A stretch of DNA of 64,000 bases, from assembly GCA_033064195.1 (NCBI GenBank), contig JARBJD010000007.1, positions 682,001 through 746,000 of the forward strand, written 5' to 3'. Of this stretch, positions 42,906 through 56,245 are shown piece after piece. Position 1 is the stretch's first letter. Each line of letters starts with the position of its first letter. The position numbers were made by a program, and so were the translations under genes. Source of the DNA: Blattamonas nauphoetae (taxonomy: Eukaryota; Preaxostyla; Oxymonadida). A model generated the notes under the pieces. It was given only the letters and a program-made list of their open reading frames with translations. It had not been told where the DNA came from and made no database searches.

Positions 42906-44391
42906 TCAGTTGTTTGTGGAAAGAAGAGTGTCGAGTGCAAGATCGAAGTTTCCATGTGAATTCCGGAGGACAGTTTCACACCTCTCTCTTGGTAGTTGAG
43001 TGATTTCTTCCAAATTTTCTATCATTTGTCCCCAGTTTGGAATTTGCGGCGGATTTTGTTGTTGAGGTTGAGTTCGTGGCTGTGGAGGAGGTTGAGCGGT
43101 TGGAATTGGCTGGTGAGGAGTGATAGAGGGTTGAGTCGGTGCTGGTTGATGTGTTCCTTCAACAAATGGTGTTAAAACTAGTGTGATGAATGTTGAAGAT
43201 CAATCAAGAAAATAGTGATGATTCATGGAAGCAGAAGAAGACAAACTCTCCTCCGGACTTCCAACCAGTTCTTCAGCGGGAGGAATATCTCCGAACGATT
43301 TCTTTATCGTCCGCGCGCTGTAATCAAACACTCCGTACATCTTTTCGAAGATATGTCGAAGTCTTGATGGGATGTTGATCCGAAGAATGAGAAATGGAAT
43401 GAAGATGCAAGAGACAGCGAAGCTGATCAGAATTCGCAGGAGATAGGAGAATTTCCTCTGAAATGGGACAAAGTTCTTAATGACGAATAAAGTGATGAGT
43501 AATGAGAGATACTGGTAGAAGTAAGACGATATAGAGCAGGAGACGAATGTACCAGTTGAGTGGAACTCGTCGTTTTGCCACAGGGAGTCGGAAATAGAGA
43601 TCCAGTGTGGCAAGGGAGGTATAAAGAAAGATGCTGATGGAAATGATGAATGACTTTAATATACAAGTTTCCATCTTTGAAACCGGGGATAAACCACGCC
43701 CTTTGACTCGGCATCGGTATAAAATTCGCCGATATTGCGAGTATGATTAATAAAAGAAATTTTGAGGTCCCCAGTCGTCTTTCAACACCACTTAAGAGCC
43801 CAATCGAGAAGAACCCTGGAAAAATGGGATGATATCGGATGTATAAGGGGAAACCACATAATACTCGAACAATATCTTGGTAGTAGAACTGATTTATTGG
43901 CTGTGGAGGAGTTGTAATGATGACGCGTAAAGCTCCATAAAGATCCAGGAGATAAATCGCAACAAGAACAATTGTAACATAGAGTGTGGCAGGACAATTT
44001 CCTAAAATAATGGATGATTAGGGAGGTGTCATCGTGAATAAGATGAAACAGACGAAGGATCGTTGTTCGTTCCGCCTTCCTTGTTATGGCCACTGAGGAG
44101 ATTGAAATAGAAGGAAAGTGAGACAAATGAGAGGAATAATTCACAAACTGGATTAATAAAACAGAGAACCGGTTCTCAAGGATTCGATCAGATCTGGCTC
44201 AACTTTCTGAAACCCCGAGACGATTTTCATGAATCGGGAATGTATAGTATCCTATTGATCCATACTTGACCAAGGAGTACTCACCTACATTTTTATCTCA
44301 TTCATGTCATCCCAGAATTACCCAGCAACTTCGTGGATGAGTTGAATCGAACCAAGCCCTCCATCATCTTCATCCACAGCCGAAACAGCAT
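42906..44391 (-). CDS. UBAC2-like rhomboid pseudoprotease with UBA domain, 5 exons
   Basis: ER membrane protein of the rhomboid-like UBAC2 group, which in animals takes part in ER-associated degradation. Exons 44391-44322, 44001-43695, 43633-43513, 43475-43247 and 43177-42906 sum to 999 nt, 332 aa; human UBAC2 is 344 aa. Marks: a first membrane span (VTIVLVAIYLLDLYG), then the rhomboid block QDIVRVLCGFPLYIR and LLSGVERRLGTSKFLLL, which parallels the family's IWRL and F-E-R-x-G-S-x-K-F; further spans LFLYTS-type, IRLLLYIVLLLP and ILISFAVSCIFIPFLIL; a Pro/Gln-rich linker; and a C-terminal UBA domain (MIENLEEITQLPRERCETVL). No catalytic Ser/His is apparent, as expected. Introns are 320, 61, 37 and 69 bp. 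The third-exon donor could be three bases earlier. Confidence 0.82.
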
Positions 44392-44518
44392 TATTCACTC
44401 TTGGGTCTATTCTACGTGAAGAGAACAAGACAATTAAAGAGAAATGTGATTCGTTCTGTGAGATGAGACGAATCAACGAAGTGAAATGAATCGTCAATCT
44501 CGAGTTTTGAATTTGCGC

Positions 44519-47313
44519 CTAGGGACGCCGTCGTCTGTGAAGGTAATGACGGTCACGTGCATCATCAGAATTCAGATTGGGCAAGTTTGCCCCAAAGCAT
44601 TGTAGAATACAGTGCGTTTGATTCTTGATAAAATTGCTTATGTGTATGTTCGTTTTCATGAATGTGACGGATTCCATCGCATCATCCAACCCTTCTTCTC
44701 CAATCATCGGAGACCCTCCTCTTCTCAACATCCTTTCTGTTTTATGGTTGACATTCCCTCTTCTCTCGTCTTTGATCAGGATCAGTAAAGTCATTATCGA
44801 CTCCTCCACCTCAGAACTGTTTGTGAGGCCATTCACAATCCGGAAGAAGATTCCCGTCTTGCTGATGGCTCGAGTCACCACTGGCTGGTCATAGACAGAG
44901 AAGATGCCTCTGAACAGTTTTGTCTTTGTTTGGTAGTCAATGCCGAGCGATGAGGGTTGGTGGAAGAATGCGTGAAGACAATCGATGGAAGGGGCGATCA
45001 GACGTTCAAGCTGTGTTCGAGTCAATCGTGTCGTACAGTGACGAGCTTGTTGGAGGCTGTCGATAATAAATTTGAGGATAAGATTGTCGGATTCTTTCAA
45101 TTTACTAATAATCGAGAGTTGGTTCTGTGTTTTGATTTGCATCACAATGGAAACAGTCTCTAAATCAATATCGTCCCATTCATCGAATGTTGGTTCGTGA
45201 TCGTCTGGTCGAGACGAAAGGAGACTGTTGATCGGCGCTTGATAGAATGGTTCGATGTGTAGAGAGATGAAAGACTCGAATGCATGAAAATACTGCTCTT
45301 TTGTGCGTCCTGTGTTTCGAAAGACGAGCTGGAGACTTCGAGGCCCGAGAAAGCTGATGAACTTGCAGATCTGTAGAATGGTGTAGTCATCCAAAGAGGA
45401 GTTGCTGTCGAGGAGAGTCACAATCCGGTCGACAACGTCGATTGTCTCAGAATCGGAGAGATGACAAACAAGTTCGGTTGTGAGGATGAATGGTGGAGAT
45501 GAAGAAGCGAGAGCAGACGAGTTCATCTCCTGCTTCAGGTTTCGATAAAATGCTTCAGCGGTGGGTGTGTTCAGATCAAATCTCATCACTCGAGAAAGCA
45601 AGGAAGAAATTGTGTACGCATTGTGTGGACGATTTGTGAAAACATTCCGTGAGAGATGAACGAGATAGTCTTTCGAGAGAGTGAGAAATGAGAGGCGAAA
45701 CTTCTTCAACTCTCTTTTCTTGACTGTTGGTTTATAGATTTCGGGGTCAGGCTCACATTCCTCGAACGAATTGATGATATTGCACATCACTTCAACGAGG
45801 TGATCATGGAGCGAAACGTACTCATGCGTGAACGGCATGTTTGAAGGGTTGACTGTGTTGAAGAAGCGGGAGAGCCAGCCATTCCAAAAATGCTTCACTT
45901 TGGCAACGGGATCGATCCAACGGGAGACACACTGAATGGCAGAGAGAATCATTGTCGCGTGTTGTGGTTGATTTGGTGTGAGAAGTGTCAAGAGCGATCT
46001 GACATGGTGTTTGGACGAAGAAACCATCTCGCCGTTCACTCTGATTGTGAACGTGCCATCGTCAGCGAAGACCAGTTTTTTTCATACGGGCGATGTTTGA
46101 TGAAGATCACAAACGACTGTATTCCCACATCGGAGAATTGTCTCCCTTCGTCAGCGTGAGTAAGCAGACATTCAAAACACTTCACCCAATCATGAGTGTT
46201 CATCACATTTAGATTAACGAAGAGAGAAGATTTGGCTTTCTTATCTCGACCGGTAAGACCCATCGAAGATGCAAACTCTTCTGACATTGTCTTCCTCATG
46301 TCATCAAAAAACTCCACAATTTCCAGATGAACAAAGCCGTGGAACATAAAACCCGGTTTCTGTGCGAAGATTTTCAGAATTGTCTCAAATAGCATCATGT
46401 GTGGTTCCCAAAGGAAGAAAGCAGGATGAGCGATGAGATTTCGCAAATATGGACATAATGCTTTGGTAGCAGAACAGAAATCGAAATATGCCAGATGTTT
46501 TGGGTTGGAGAAGGCAAAATGATCAATAAAATGGAGCATAATCAAGGCTATATGGTGGTGGGTTTCTATAGTTGTGTCGCAGAACGGAATTTCGTGGGGC
46601 TTTAGAAGAGAGAGGAGTTTGGTGAAGAAGTCAGTTTTTGCGATCTTAAGAGAGTAGTCAGATGTCCATTGTGAGAACATAGTGGAGAAAAATGCAAGAG
46701 TAGCAGCATGCAGTGTGTTTGATGGATAGGACATGATTTTGAGGAGAGATGATGAGAGTGTGGTTGGTTTAAAATCATCACTGAACATTTCATCGAAAAA
46801 TAGGACTGAAGTGCGTTGTCCATCATTTGAGTGTATGGTGGTATATTCCAGTAATCGAATTGCGTGTTTTACTTCGATGGGAGACAATTCTAGTCCGGAG
46901 TCAACTTGTTTGAAGAGAGAAACGCACCCCTTCTGTAGATCATCGTTTGAAATCGAATCCCTCGAAACTATTCTCCAGGTCGTTGTGATCGAACTTTGAA
47001 GAGGAATAACAGCATCTTCCAGACGTAATCGATCAGAGTCTGGTTCGAGACGGAGTCGTCTTCTTTTCGTTTCATACTGCATAATTTGCTTTGATATTTG
47101 AACGTAGGGCCGATCACTCGGGAGTATCGTGAGGAAATCAGTAGTCGATTGGGTAGGAGGAGAAACAATCGATGATTCTCCGATGGTTTTGTTGGAGTCT
47201 GGATGTGATGAATCCATGATGTCTGAATTTGAATTACATGAGCGACCAGTTTTTCCATGTGGGGTAGCGTGTGGAACATTGCATTTTCTCCTCAGTTTAT
47301 GCTTTGGAGGCAT
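44519..47313 (-). CDS. Large helical-repeat protein with one frameshift at an A7 run
   Basis: Two long frames abut: 47313-46036 and 46039-44519. They belong to one protein. Around 46073-46082 the minus strand reads TATG, seven A, CTGG. Upstream text ends HRPYEKN; the downstream frame, read back past its apparent start, gives FADDGTFTIRVNGEMVSSSK, a natural continuation. One base less in the A run explains the break. The joined product would be about 930 aa: a basic N-terminus (MPPKHKLRRKC), then Leu/Phe-rich helices without catalytic motifs, in the style of the large helical families I associate with oxymonads. The ATG at 47313 is the first in frame. Either a sequencing error in the homopolymer or a recent pseudogene. 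Confidence 0.75.
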
Positions 47314-47563
47314 CGAGTAGGGATCTACCCTTTTCACGCTTTATCTCATCACTTCGTCTTTTGATTGTTCATGATATTCCTTCTATCCCAACAACTAGAA
47401 CATCAAACTTCACTGTCTCCTCAGCTCTGTTTATGTTGCCCCTGAATCAAAATCAGACACAGATTCAAAATTGAGAAATGAGTGTTTTTTTTGAATTTTG
47501 AATCCTCTGCCTGACTCGATGTCTCAACCAAACAACTATCATCTCTACCAGGATGAACCGAGA

Positions 47564-48111
47564 TCAGGAATTCTCCCTACGACGAATCTCACTTTCAACC
47601 ATCGCTTTGTTACAGGAAGAGATCAAAATCAAGTGAATTGAGTCCAACAACAGACAAGAATCGACACTTTTCGAGACCCAAAACAAAGCTCGCACCAATT
47701 TCTCGTCAAAATAATCATGAACATGATCGAGATTGGATTGAATCTCAATGACAAGCAATGACAACGTCGAACAGTCGAGATAAAGGCATTCTATATCTTT
47801 AGCTGAAATGATCAAATGTCCCTCATCTCTTCCATTTCGTCATCGAAAGCGTCATCCTCCAAGCCAAGCAACATGACACTTTGGTTGTCGGTGCCAAAGT
47901 TACCTTTTATGGTCTCGTCAGCGAGAATGTGGAGAGAGAATGACTGTGGGTATCCTCCTCCAGCGACAGGCAATTGAAAGAAGACAATTTCGACTCGTCT
48001 TCGTCTGGTAATCCCGACCAAGATTGATGGTGAAGGCGACTGGAGCATCGGACTGGTTCTGATTGAGATTTCGAGTGAAAAAGGAACTAACCGCGTTTTC
48101 GAAACGAGCAA
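47564..48111 (-). CDS. Unknown protein, probably 2 exons
   Basis: Two minus-strand frames follow each other: 48111-47812 (with RRRRVEIVFFQLPVAGGG, QSFSLHILADETIKGNF and an acidic end DDAFDDEMEEM) and 47815-47564 (KDIECLYLDCSTLSLLVIEI, then KLVRALFWVSKSVDSCLLLD). Both read like protein, but I could not find a GT donor that joins them cleanly, so the exon limits are uncertain. Family not recognised. No signal peptide. Confidence 0.38.
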
Positions 48112-48189
48112 CTATCCTCTTCGCATCCCTTTTATCATCTCATCTCTGGTTTATCTTTCCCCAATCCATCACATCCCAAAAGAAAAAGA

Positions 48190-51100
48190 ATGGAATTAAG
48201 CGGTCTCTTCTAATGCATTAATCTGATTCCTTCACTTCTAGAACCTCTGCGTAAACGCATTTTTGATCTTTTTCGGACAAAGTACGCCCAGATAAAGAAG
48301 CGGTTCGATTCATTCAAGTCAAAAGGAGTCGATTTGTCACAAGTTCGTTCCTTTGGTGATATATCACATCCTTCTTCTCATTCTTGAACCATTCCTTCTT
48401 CTTTCTTTCAAGTTTTTCATTATTGTTCAAGAAGAAATCTTTGAGAATGATGGAGATGATTCAAAAGAAAGACTTGCACAGATCTCGGAGTTCTTTCGAC
48501 AAATCGATCTTGGAAGAACAGGACGTATTTTCTGGAAAGATCTCTCGGCATATCTTGTTAGTGTTGGCCCAAATTCATCACAGACCAATGAAGCCACGCT
48601 CCCAAAGGTTGATCGTCCCTTTTCTCACCATAAACTGTCCCTAGTTCAATCCTTATCCAACTATTATTGAAACAAACTTCGATGTTCCCCCAGAAGGCAT
48701 CTTTTTCAATCCACGTTTGTACACCATGATTTTCTGTCATTATCTTTCTGAACCGTTTCATCAATCTAGCACAATCGCAATCCTTCACATATCACAGGGA
48801 TGGTACTGTGCGTGTGTGGGACTCCGAGTCTTGGCAACTTTTCCGCACATTATCAACGCACACTTCACAAATCACGAAGGCAGGATTCATCAGCCAAAGG
48901 AACCTCCTAGTGACAGCTTCGATAGATCGATCAGTTAAACTTTTCGAAGGAACCAATTTTGAGCATGTTAAAACTTTTCATTTGAAGGAACCGCAGCTCT
49001 GCTATGCGTACACGATGCAAGAGAAGAAAGTTCAAAATGTGAACAAAATGAACTTCAAACTCTTGGATTCTGATATCCCACCAGATCTTGCTGTTCTTGT
49101 GGAGTATAACACCGATCAAAACCACAGTTTGAGCGTCAATACACTGTCCTCAGATGTCCGCCGTCCTCTCCTCTACACAGCCGGTCAAGATAAGACAATC
49201 CACATCTTCGACCTTGAAAAAATGTGCATGCTCGATGAAGAATTTGTCTTACGACAGTCGTCCATGTACAATACGATCCACCAATCGCCACGCCCTGAAC
49301 AAGCCTCACCTGTCCTTCCATTCTCTCCCTCATCGCCGTACGTCGAGTCAAAAATCCCGTCTGAAGTCAGCACAGCCAGACAATCCAAACTTTCATCGAT
49401 TTCTCCTCCACTCAACAACACACGATCGTCTTTATCAAAAGATCTCCACAGCGAATGGATCACCGATCTGTTCCCAATGGACGATATGACCTGTCTTGCG
49501 TCGTCCTCTCTCGACAAGACCATTAAACTTTGGGATGTGAATTCGAACATCCAACGAAATACGCTCACTGGCCATTCCCAAGGGATTCTCGTTCTCTCTT
49601 ACTCAGCGTCCAATCGCCTTCTCTTCTCTGGTGGTTTCGATAAGGACATCTTTATGTGGAATCCTCTTTCACATGCTCCCATCGAGACTCTGAAAGGTCA
49701 TTCGTTCACACTCACCGATTTAGTCAGTTTTGAAGATAGTCCGCTTCTCATCTCAGCGGACATCGCCGGCCACATCAAACTTTGGGATTTGAGGATGTTC
49801 AGCTGCATCCAGACAATCATTGCCACAGCTGCCAAGCCATCAGCAGAAGAGAAACAGTATATCGGACACGTCAAGTATGTCTTTCATATTCCATCACTTC
49901 TTCAGACCTCGAAACACAAACGTGGCAGTGAATGGGTTCATCCCAAATCAAGCCTTCTCCGCCACTGCTGTCAACCGCCAGACAATGAGCGTTGTTGCAG
50001 CTTCAAACAATCTCTACACAATCACACCAGAATCCAACAACCATGTCGGTCGAGTCTCCACCACCCACGTCTCTCAAATCATCTTCAACCCACACTTTGC
50101 TTCATTCATCGTTTGCGCAGGTCATGAGTGGAGTGTCTGGAAAGCAACGACCGGTCAGAACGAGCGATTTTTCGTCGAATTCTTAAAAGAAGAGATATCC
50201 ACAGCCGAAATAGGTGACGATGGGTTGAAAGTCTTCTTCGGGACAGTGAATGGGAAGGTGTTTGTGGTTGATTATCGAACAGGCACGATTCTATCTGAAA
50301 CGACAGTTGTCGAGGGGAGTTCACGAAACGAGAAGAATCTATTTGGAGAAGAGAAGACAGAGGGAGTGGATGTTGACACGATCCGATATTCTCAAAATCG
50401 GAGTTTAGTGATTCTTTGTTCGATGCAAAGCTCACTTTCTGTGTGGACACTCACTCCAGCCAACACACTCACCCAAACTCGACAACTCGCCCCTCCTCCC
50501 CTCTCTCTCAGCTCCCTCTGCATCTCCGACTCACAGTTGCGGATCCTGTCTGTGTCTCAACAGAACACAGTCGTGATTTGGTATTCTACAACTCTCAACA
50601 TGGCCAAATCCATTCCATACCAGCCTGTCCAGAAGAAGAACGAGCAACCACAAGTCGGCGTGACGATTGTCGCCATTGATGTGATTGAAGACACGCCATT
50701 CGCATGTCTCGTCGACTCAAACGGGCTGCTTGTTCTCATCAACATCCGAACGATGTCTGAGGTCAAGAAATTCAGAACCCACGAACAGATCGTATCACTA
50801 AAAGCCATCACAAGTCCACAGGAATTCGTCCCAAATCCTCCAGCCGGGTTTATAACTTCATATCATCGCGAATTAACAAAGAAAATGGGTCAAGGCGATG
50901 CAAAAACGCTTATTTCCTCAGCCCAGTTTCCATTGATGGCCACAGTGAACCAACAAAACAAGGGTCGAGCAAGACAAGCGACCCCAAAATCGCCAAAGTC
51001 AATCTGCCTCACGCCTGACACGTCAGACGGAGGCAACACATCGTCTAGCGATCAGGGACTGTATTTCAATGGCACTGGAAATGGAAACCCAAACGCTTTC

Positions 51101-54100
51101 ACAAAGCCATCCAATCTTCTTGTCTACAGCAACGAAGAAGACGAGATTGTTGTGTTGGACATCACACAACTTGTTCATCCACACGAAGGACAAGCGAACT
51201 ACCCACCACAAACGTCGTCAACACATTCTGAATCCACAATGTCATTCTTCCCGCAAGGAGACTTTGCTCAGTACGGCCTAACCCAACGCTCGTCTGGACA
51301 GAGGACTTTAACATCAGAGCACACCACGCCCATCCCTGCCAACAACTGGCTCTTGCCAGATATCTACGAATTGGCACGATGGCTTCCATATGGTCTCGAT
51401 GTTGTTGACGAAGAGAAAATGAAAGAGGAAAGCGAAGAGAAGAAGAAACGAAAAGTCAAGCTCAAACGTGACGTGACTGAGAAAACTGTAAAGTTTGATG
51501 GGACTCGAGTGGGAACCTCAACCACCGAATCAACCCGACCGACATCGAGTTCCAACTCCTCAGCAAGCATGGCACAGTCTCAGTTTTTAAAGGAACTCAC
51601 CCAGACCCAATCTGCTCCTCCAACCAAAAAGATCCGGACAGACGAAAGTTCTTTCCACATGTGGGTGACAACAGTCCCACAGTCGATTGTGACGTGCAAC
51701 ACGGAAGGAGTGGCGAAGGTTTGGACGATCTACGGAGATCTGCTCGGCACTCTCTCGACTCCTCCAGAAGAGGCACCATGGACATTCAACCCTCACCAAG
51801 ATTATTATCAAGAAAGCAAGACGAAACAGACAGAGGATCATCTTGAAGAGTTGAGAAAGAAAGATCAGGCGATGACAATTCTGCAGGGTTTCAGACCGGA
51901 GAGTGCTGGAACTGATGTCGATGACGAAGAAGACACGACGCCGTTCGTTTCTCCGTCTCCCACTCCTCGACAGCAACATCATCTGCACACCTCCCAAGAC
52001 CCCGAAGTCAATCCCGAAAACATCTTTCCCGCCCTCAAAGTGTTCAAACAGGCTGCAAAATCAAAACCCACAACATTCTCGATGGAATATTTTTCGAAAC
52101 CGACAGTAATTGACACTGATCTACCCAACGAAGAGGAAAACTCGGTCTATCGATCGGAATCACCAGCAGCACTCGCTGTCCCACAATCGAATTTTGAGGA
52201 TGATTTGACGATTCGGACGAAAGACACGGATTACGATGCTGATCAGAATCAAACGATCAGACATCACGGAGAGCAGAGCCCTCAAACAATTGGCCCTCCA
52301 TCAATAATCATTCCTTTCGATGTTCCAAACGAGACTCTCCCGTCAATCACTCCACAGCCTTCAATATCCATTCAGCCATCCATCACTCCACAGCCATCAA
52401 TCTCCATTCAACCATCCATCATGCCACGAATCAGCACTCCACTCTCACCCCAAAATCACCCAATAATTTCCCCTCAACTCACCATTTCTGTTCAACCAAC
52501 GATCTCACCTCAACCAACCATATCAATCCAGCCGACGATCTCCCTCCAACCATCGATCTCCCTCCAGCCAACGATTGCTCCACCGCCGTCCATCTCACTC
52601 CAACCCATCACCATTTCACAACCATCCGTCTCTGTCCCAAGTATGCCCATGTCACCTCAACCGTCAATCTCCCCCAAACGGGCAGGTCAGCCAATATCTC
52701 CAATCCCTCACAATCGCCTTTCACCAAACCGCTCTCCTTCTCCAGGGATCCTCCACTCACCCAAACAGAATTTCGTTCCAAAACCGTCGACCACACCTCA
52801 ACCAACACCCAAACGAAGAGTGTATGTATCTCCAATTGAAACAATCACTGACGATCACGTGGAATACGTGCAAGGCCTCGTGAAACAGAGAGAATTGGAA
52901 AAGAAACAGGAACTCCGAACACGTCCTGCATACAAAGAGATCAGCAAGAGAATGCACGGAATGGAGTCTAAAGTCAACGAAGCACAAGATCGGGCAAGAC
53001 AGAAAAGCTCCAAATCGAGAGGGACGATGAACACTCAGCCGAAAGCCAAACCAATTTGGACAATGGATGGCAAAATCCACAAATCGACAGACCCCGACAT
53101 CCAGACCAACATGTACCAAGCACGCAGCATGAACAACACCAACATGATGAACGACCTTCGCCGAAGCTCAAGCAGTTTGGAGCAGAGAAAGAAAAACATG
53201 GTTCTGTCTGAGTACACACGACGGATGGATGCTCAGTCGATGATGATTGCCATCCGCACGGAGGAAGCGATTCTGGAAGAGGTGCAAAATGAGACGAGGA
53301 GGCAGCACGCGCGGAGTCAGAGTGTCGGGAGGAGTGATGAATGGAAGAAGATGGCGAGAGAAGGACGGAGGAAGATAAACGAAGATCGGGAGAACGATTC
53401 TCGGTTCCACCAGAGACTGAAAGGAATCAGGAAGAGCACTGATGACATCGATGACGGAACAATCGCTGGTTTGGGTGACTTTCTTTTCTCATCGTTCTCT
53501 CTCCTTTTCAGAAGCTCATCTCCCACCTCTCACTTCCTCACCTCAACAACACCTCCGCTTCAAGCAATCTTTCCAGCGCAAACTCGACCAAACTGTCGCC
53601 ACAACCGCTCAGACAATCATCGCCACGCAGAATGGGCGCCGTAAACCCAAAAAATCGTTGATGGAGGAAATTGAGGAGTCAAATGAGCGCAAAAACGAGC
53701 CAGTCTCACTTCCACTCGACTTTCTTGTTCACCGACCCAAAAGAAGGAGGATCTTGACCGACAACGATTGGGAGGAGATCGACGAAATTGAAAGGCACAT
53801 TGGGAAGTCTGTGGAGCGGACAAAGAAGCCGGAAAAGGTGGAGTTCTACGGCGGGAACGTTCGGATGAGTCAGGCACTGCGGGAATCAATGGAAGGAAAG
53901 TTCAACACAAGCATCCACTATTCCACCATCATGGATCAGCTTGGCTTGACAAATACCACTCAATTGAAATCGCGCTCAAATTCTTCTATGGGTGATCGAG
54001 CTTCTCCATTCCAGCAAAAACGAGCAGTCACTCCCCTTCTGCCTGGTGTTGGCGGATTTCAAGGGAATTTGGGAACTGGAGTTCCCAAACGAGCGATTAC

Positions 54101-54152
54101 CATTCCAATCACTGACGACACACCGTACGCGGAGTTTGACGATGATAACTGA
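48190..54152 (+). CDS. EF-hand plus WD40 protein of the WDR49/WDR64 type, 7 exons, 1,894 aa
   Basis: Relatives with an N-terminal EF-hand region followed by many WD repeats are mostly ciliary or flagellar. Exons 48190-48202, 48242-48346, 48432-48607, 48645-48754, 48798-49874, 49906-53468 and 53512-54152 total 5,685 nt in one frame; introns 39, 85, 37, 43, 31 and 43 bp. The first exon is 13 nt (MELS). EF-hand-like text: ISEFFRQIDLGRTGRIFW. WD repeats: DGTVRVWDSESWQLF, TASIDRSVKLFE, TAGQDKTIHIFD, ASSSLDKTIKLWD, SGGFDKDIFMWN, SADIAGHIKLWD, and more to about residue 720. Residues about 1305-1405 are a tandem run of SITPQPSISIQP-type 6-mers. The C-terminal 400 residues are charged and helical. Confidence 0.82.
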
Positions 54153-54264
54153 ATGGAATGATTTGTTTTATCTTGTTTTCCAGAATTTTTGGAACCAGCT
54201 CTTCATTCTCTCCATTTGGGAGTTTTTGATACCGTCGTTCTTTTTCAGATTTAATCCTAGCAAC

Positions 54265-56069
54265 ATGCACTACTCCAGAAAACCACCAGTTTTTCGAACC
54301 AAGTTTAAAGACAACAGATTGTGGAAGAAACGAAAGAGATTCTATTCTGTTATGGGTTCTTCTTCAGTTTCGTTCATTCTGGTGTATCATGAACTTCTAC
54401 CTCTCCAACCATTCAATTTTCAACCTAAAGATGCTGTTTGATTCAATCGATCAGAAGAAAGCAGGTCTATTCGCCAGTATTCCATCATCTCTCTGAAGGT
54501 GTCATCTCTGTCGCAGATGCTGTGAGATTTCTCCAAAAACTAAACCCCTCTATCGAAGACCATGAGTTAGCAGTCCTTATGGATGATATTGATCCAAGAG
54601 AGGAAGGATTGATGAACTTTGCAGAGTTTGTTCGACTCCATGGTCAATTTCTGATGGGAGCTGATTTTGGAATGTTGACAAAAGATATTTTTAGTATGGT
54701 TGATCGAAAGCGCCGTGGATTTCTGACAGTTCATGATTTAGCTGGATTCATGTCAGATTTGAACTGTCCAGTCACTGCCAACGAACTTCAAACTCTTCTC
54801 ACGGCAATCGATCCGTCATTTGATTCAAAGATCACACCTACCTTGTTTTCCAACCTGGTTCGATCTTGCAATCTCGATTTTAAGAAAGATGCACCGACAG
54901 ACACTGACAGTGAATCAAAAGATTCAGATCTCCTTCTGCGTGCTCAACAACAATTTGAATTTAAACAACAGAGTCTCACGAATCCACTAGAAGAAAAGGA
55001 ACGAGAATTAACTTATTTTGAAAGAGTACCTCCTATTGAAGGAATGCGCTCCAGTCTCGAACTTGTTTGGAGAGATTCGCGTGAAAGATCGAGAAGTGCA
55101 ACTCACTCCCGTCCAAATTCCGCCCTTTCCATGAATGTAACCACACGAAGTGGTCCAAAACGTCCACTTGTTTTTGGAACTCCATATTTTTCTGAAAAAC
55201 AAAACAGACACATCCGATCACCATTTGCTCCCGAATCCAAACAAAACGGGAGAAGGACAAACACCAAATCATCCGGTCCTTTGTTGTCAATTGAGCTTCC
55301 GAATGACTTTGATCCACCTCCGCTGTTTACTGGACAGCCACTGAGCTCAGTCTCGCCTGTCAAAACTGGATTTCCTTTGCTCTCTCCGCAGGCAAAGCGG
55401 GATATGTCGACGTCAAAATTCCCAATCTCGTCTCCTCGACAGTCCCTTCAAAACGATAACCCAAACCAGCACATCCAAACAGATTCACGAACTCTTCTTC
55501 GAAAAGACAGTTTTCCGCACACGAGCGGGAATTCTTCAAGACGATCAATACGACAACCAACAAGTCAGCTCACTGCTCGTATTGGTCAAACCAAAAGAAC
55601 ATCGCATTCAACAGCAACTCGAGCCTCCAAAGACCATCCTTCGCAATCGTCATCTCCACCGCTTCCTTCATCACCTCCTTCCACCGTTCCAGTGTTCGAG
55701 GATGGCCAACCATCCACTCCACCACGGTTACACTTGAGTTCTCCCGAGCTTCTCCGCACTCCACCCATCATCTCATCTCAAGAAGGGAGTTTCATTCAGA
55801 AACCATCAAACACTTCCTCATTCGCTGCATCTCCCCGCTACGAGTTCAAAAGAGATTGGAACGGTGGAGAAGTAAGGATTGACCGAGTGGAGAATGATTG
55901 GGTTGTCCCTCCACAGCAAGGCCGAAGGAAAATCACACCTTTCCGCAAAATGGATCTCGCCGCGTCACATGGAGATTTGATTTCTTTGCGAGCATCATTG
56001 AACTATGATGAACTGAAAACAAAGCGAAAACCGACTCATTTATCCAACACTAGGAAGAAAAAGGGATGA
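54265..56069 (+). CDS. Protein with four degenerate EF-hands and a disordered tail, about 583 aa
   Basis: Calmodulin-like N-terminal part: FDSIDQKKAGVISVADAV, LMDDIDPREEGLMNFAEF, FSMVDRKRRGFLTVHDLA and LTAIDPSFDSKITPTLF. Each loop keeps Asp at position 1 and usually Gly at 6, but Asp at 3 and 5 is lost, so calcium binding is doubtful. The 34-bp intron at 54465-54498 sits inside the first loop and is firm. Upstream, an exon from 54368 with MNFYLSNHSIFNLKML is in frame; a further exon from ATG 54265 (MHYSRKPPVFRTKFKDNR) joins only through a 19-bp intron (54349-54367), which is plausible here but unproven; ATG 54389 is the alternative start. The tail is Ser/Pro/Arg-rich. It lies 112 bp after the WD40 gene on the same strand. 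Confidence 0.7.
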
Positions 56070-56245
56070 AGGAACAAGCGACAAGATTCAACATATACTT
56101 TGAGATTAGCTTCTTCAAATGAGATGTGTCGGGAAGGACAGTAATTCTTCAATATCTTTTGAAGAGCAATAACTGTTTTCTTTGATATTCACCTCACAGC
56201 CGTCTCATTATATGTTTGATCAGTCATTCTCGTTCTCTATTGTCT

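Noticed and set aside
45160-45390. Short minus-strand frame inside the helical-repeat gene
   Set aside because: Shadow of the long frame on the same strand.
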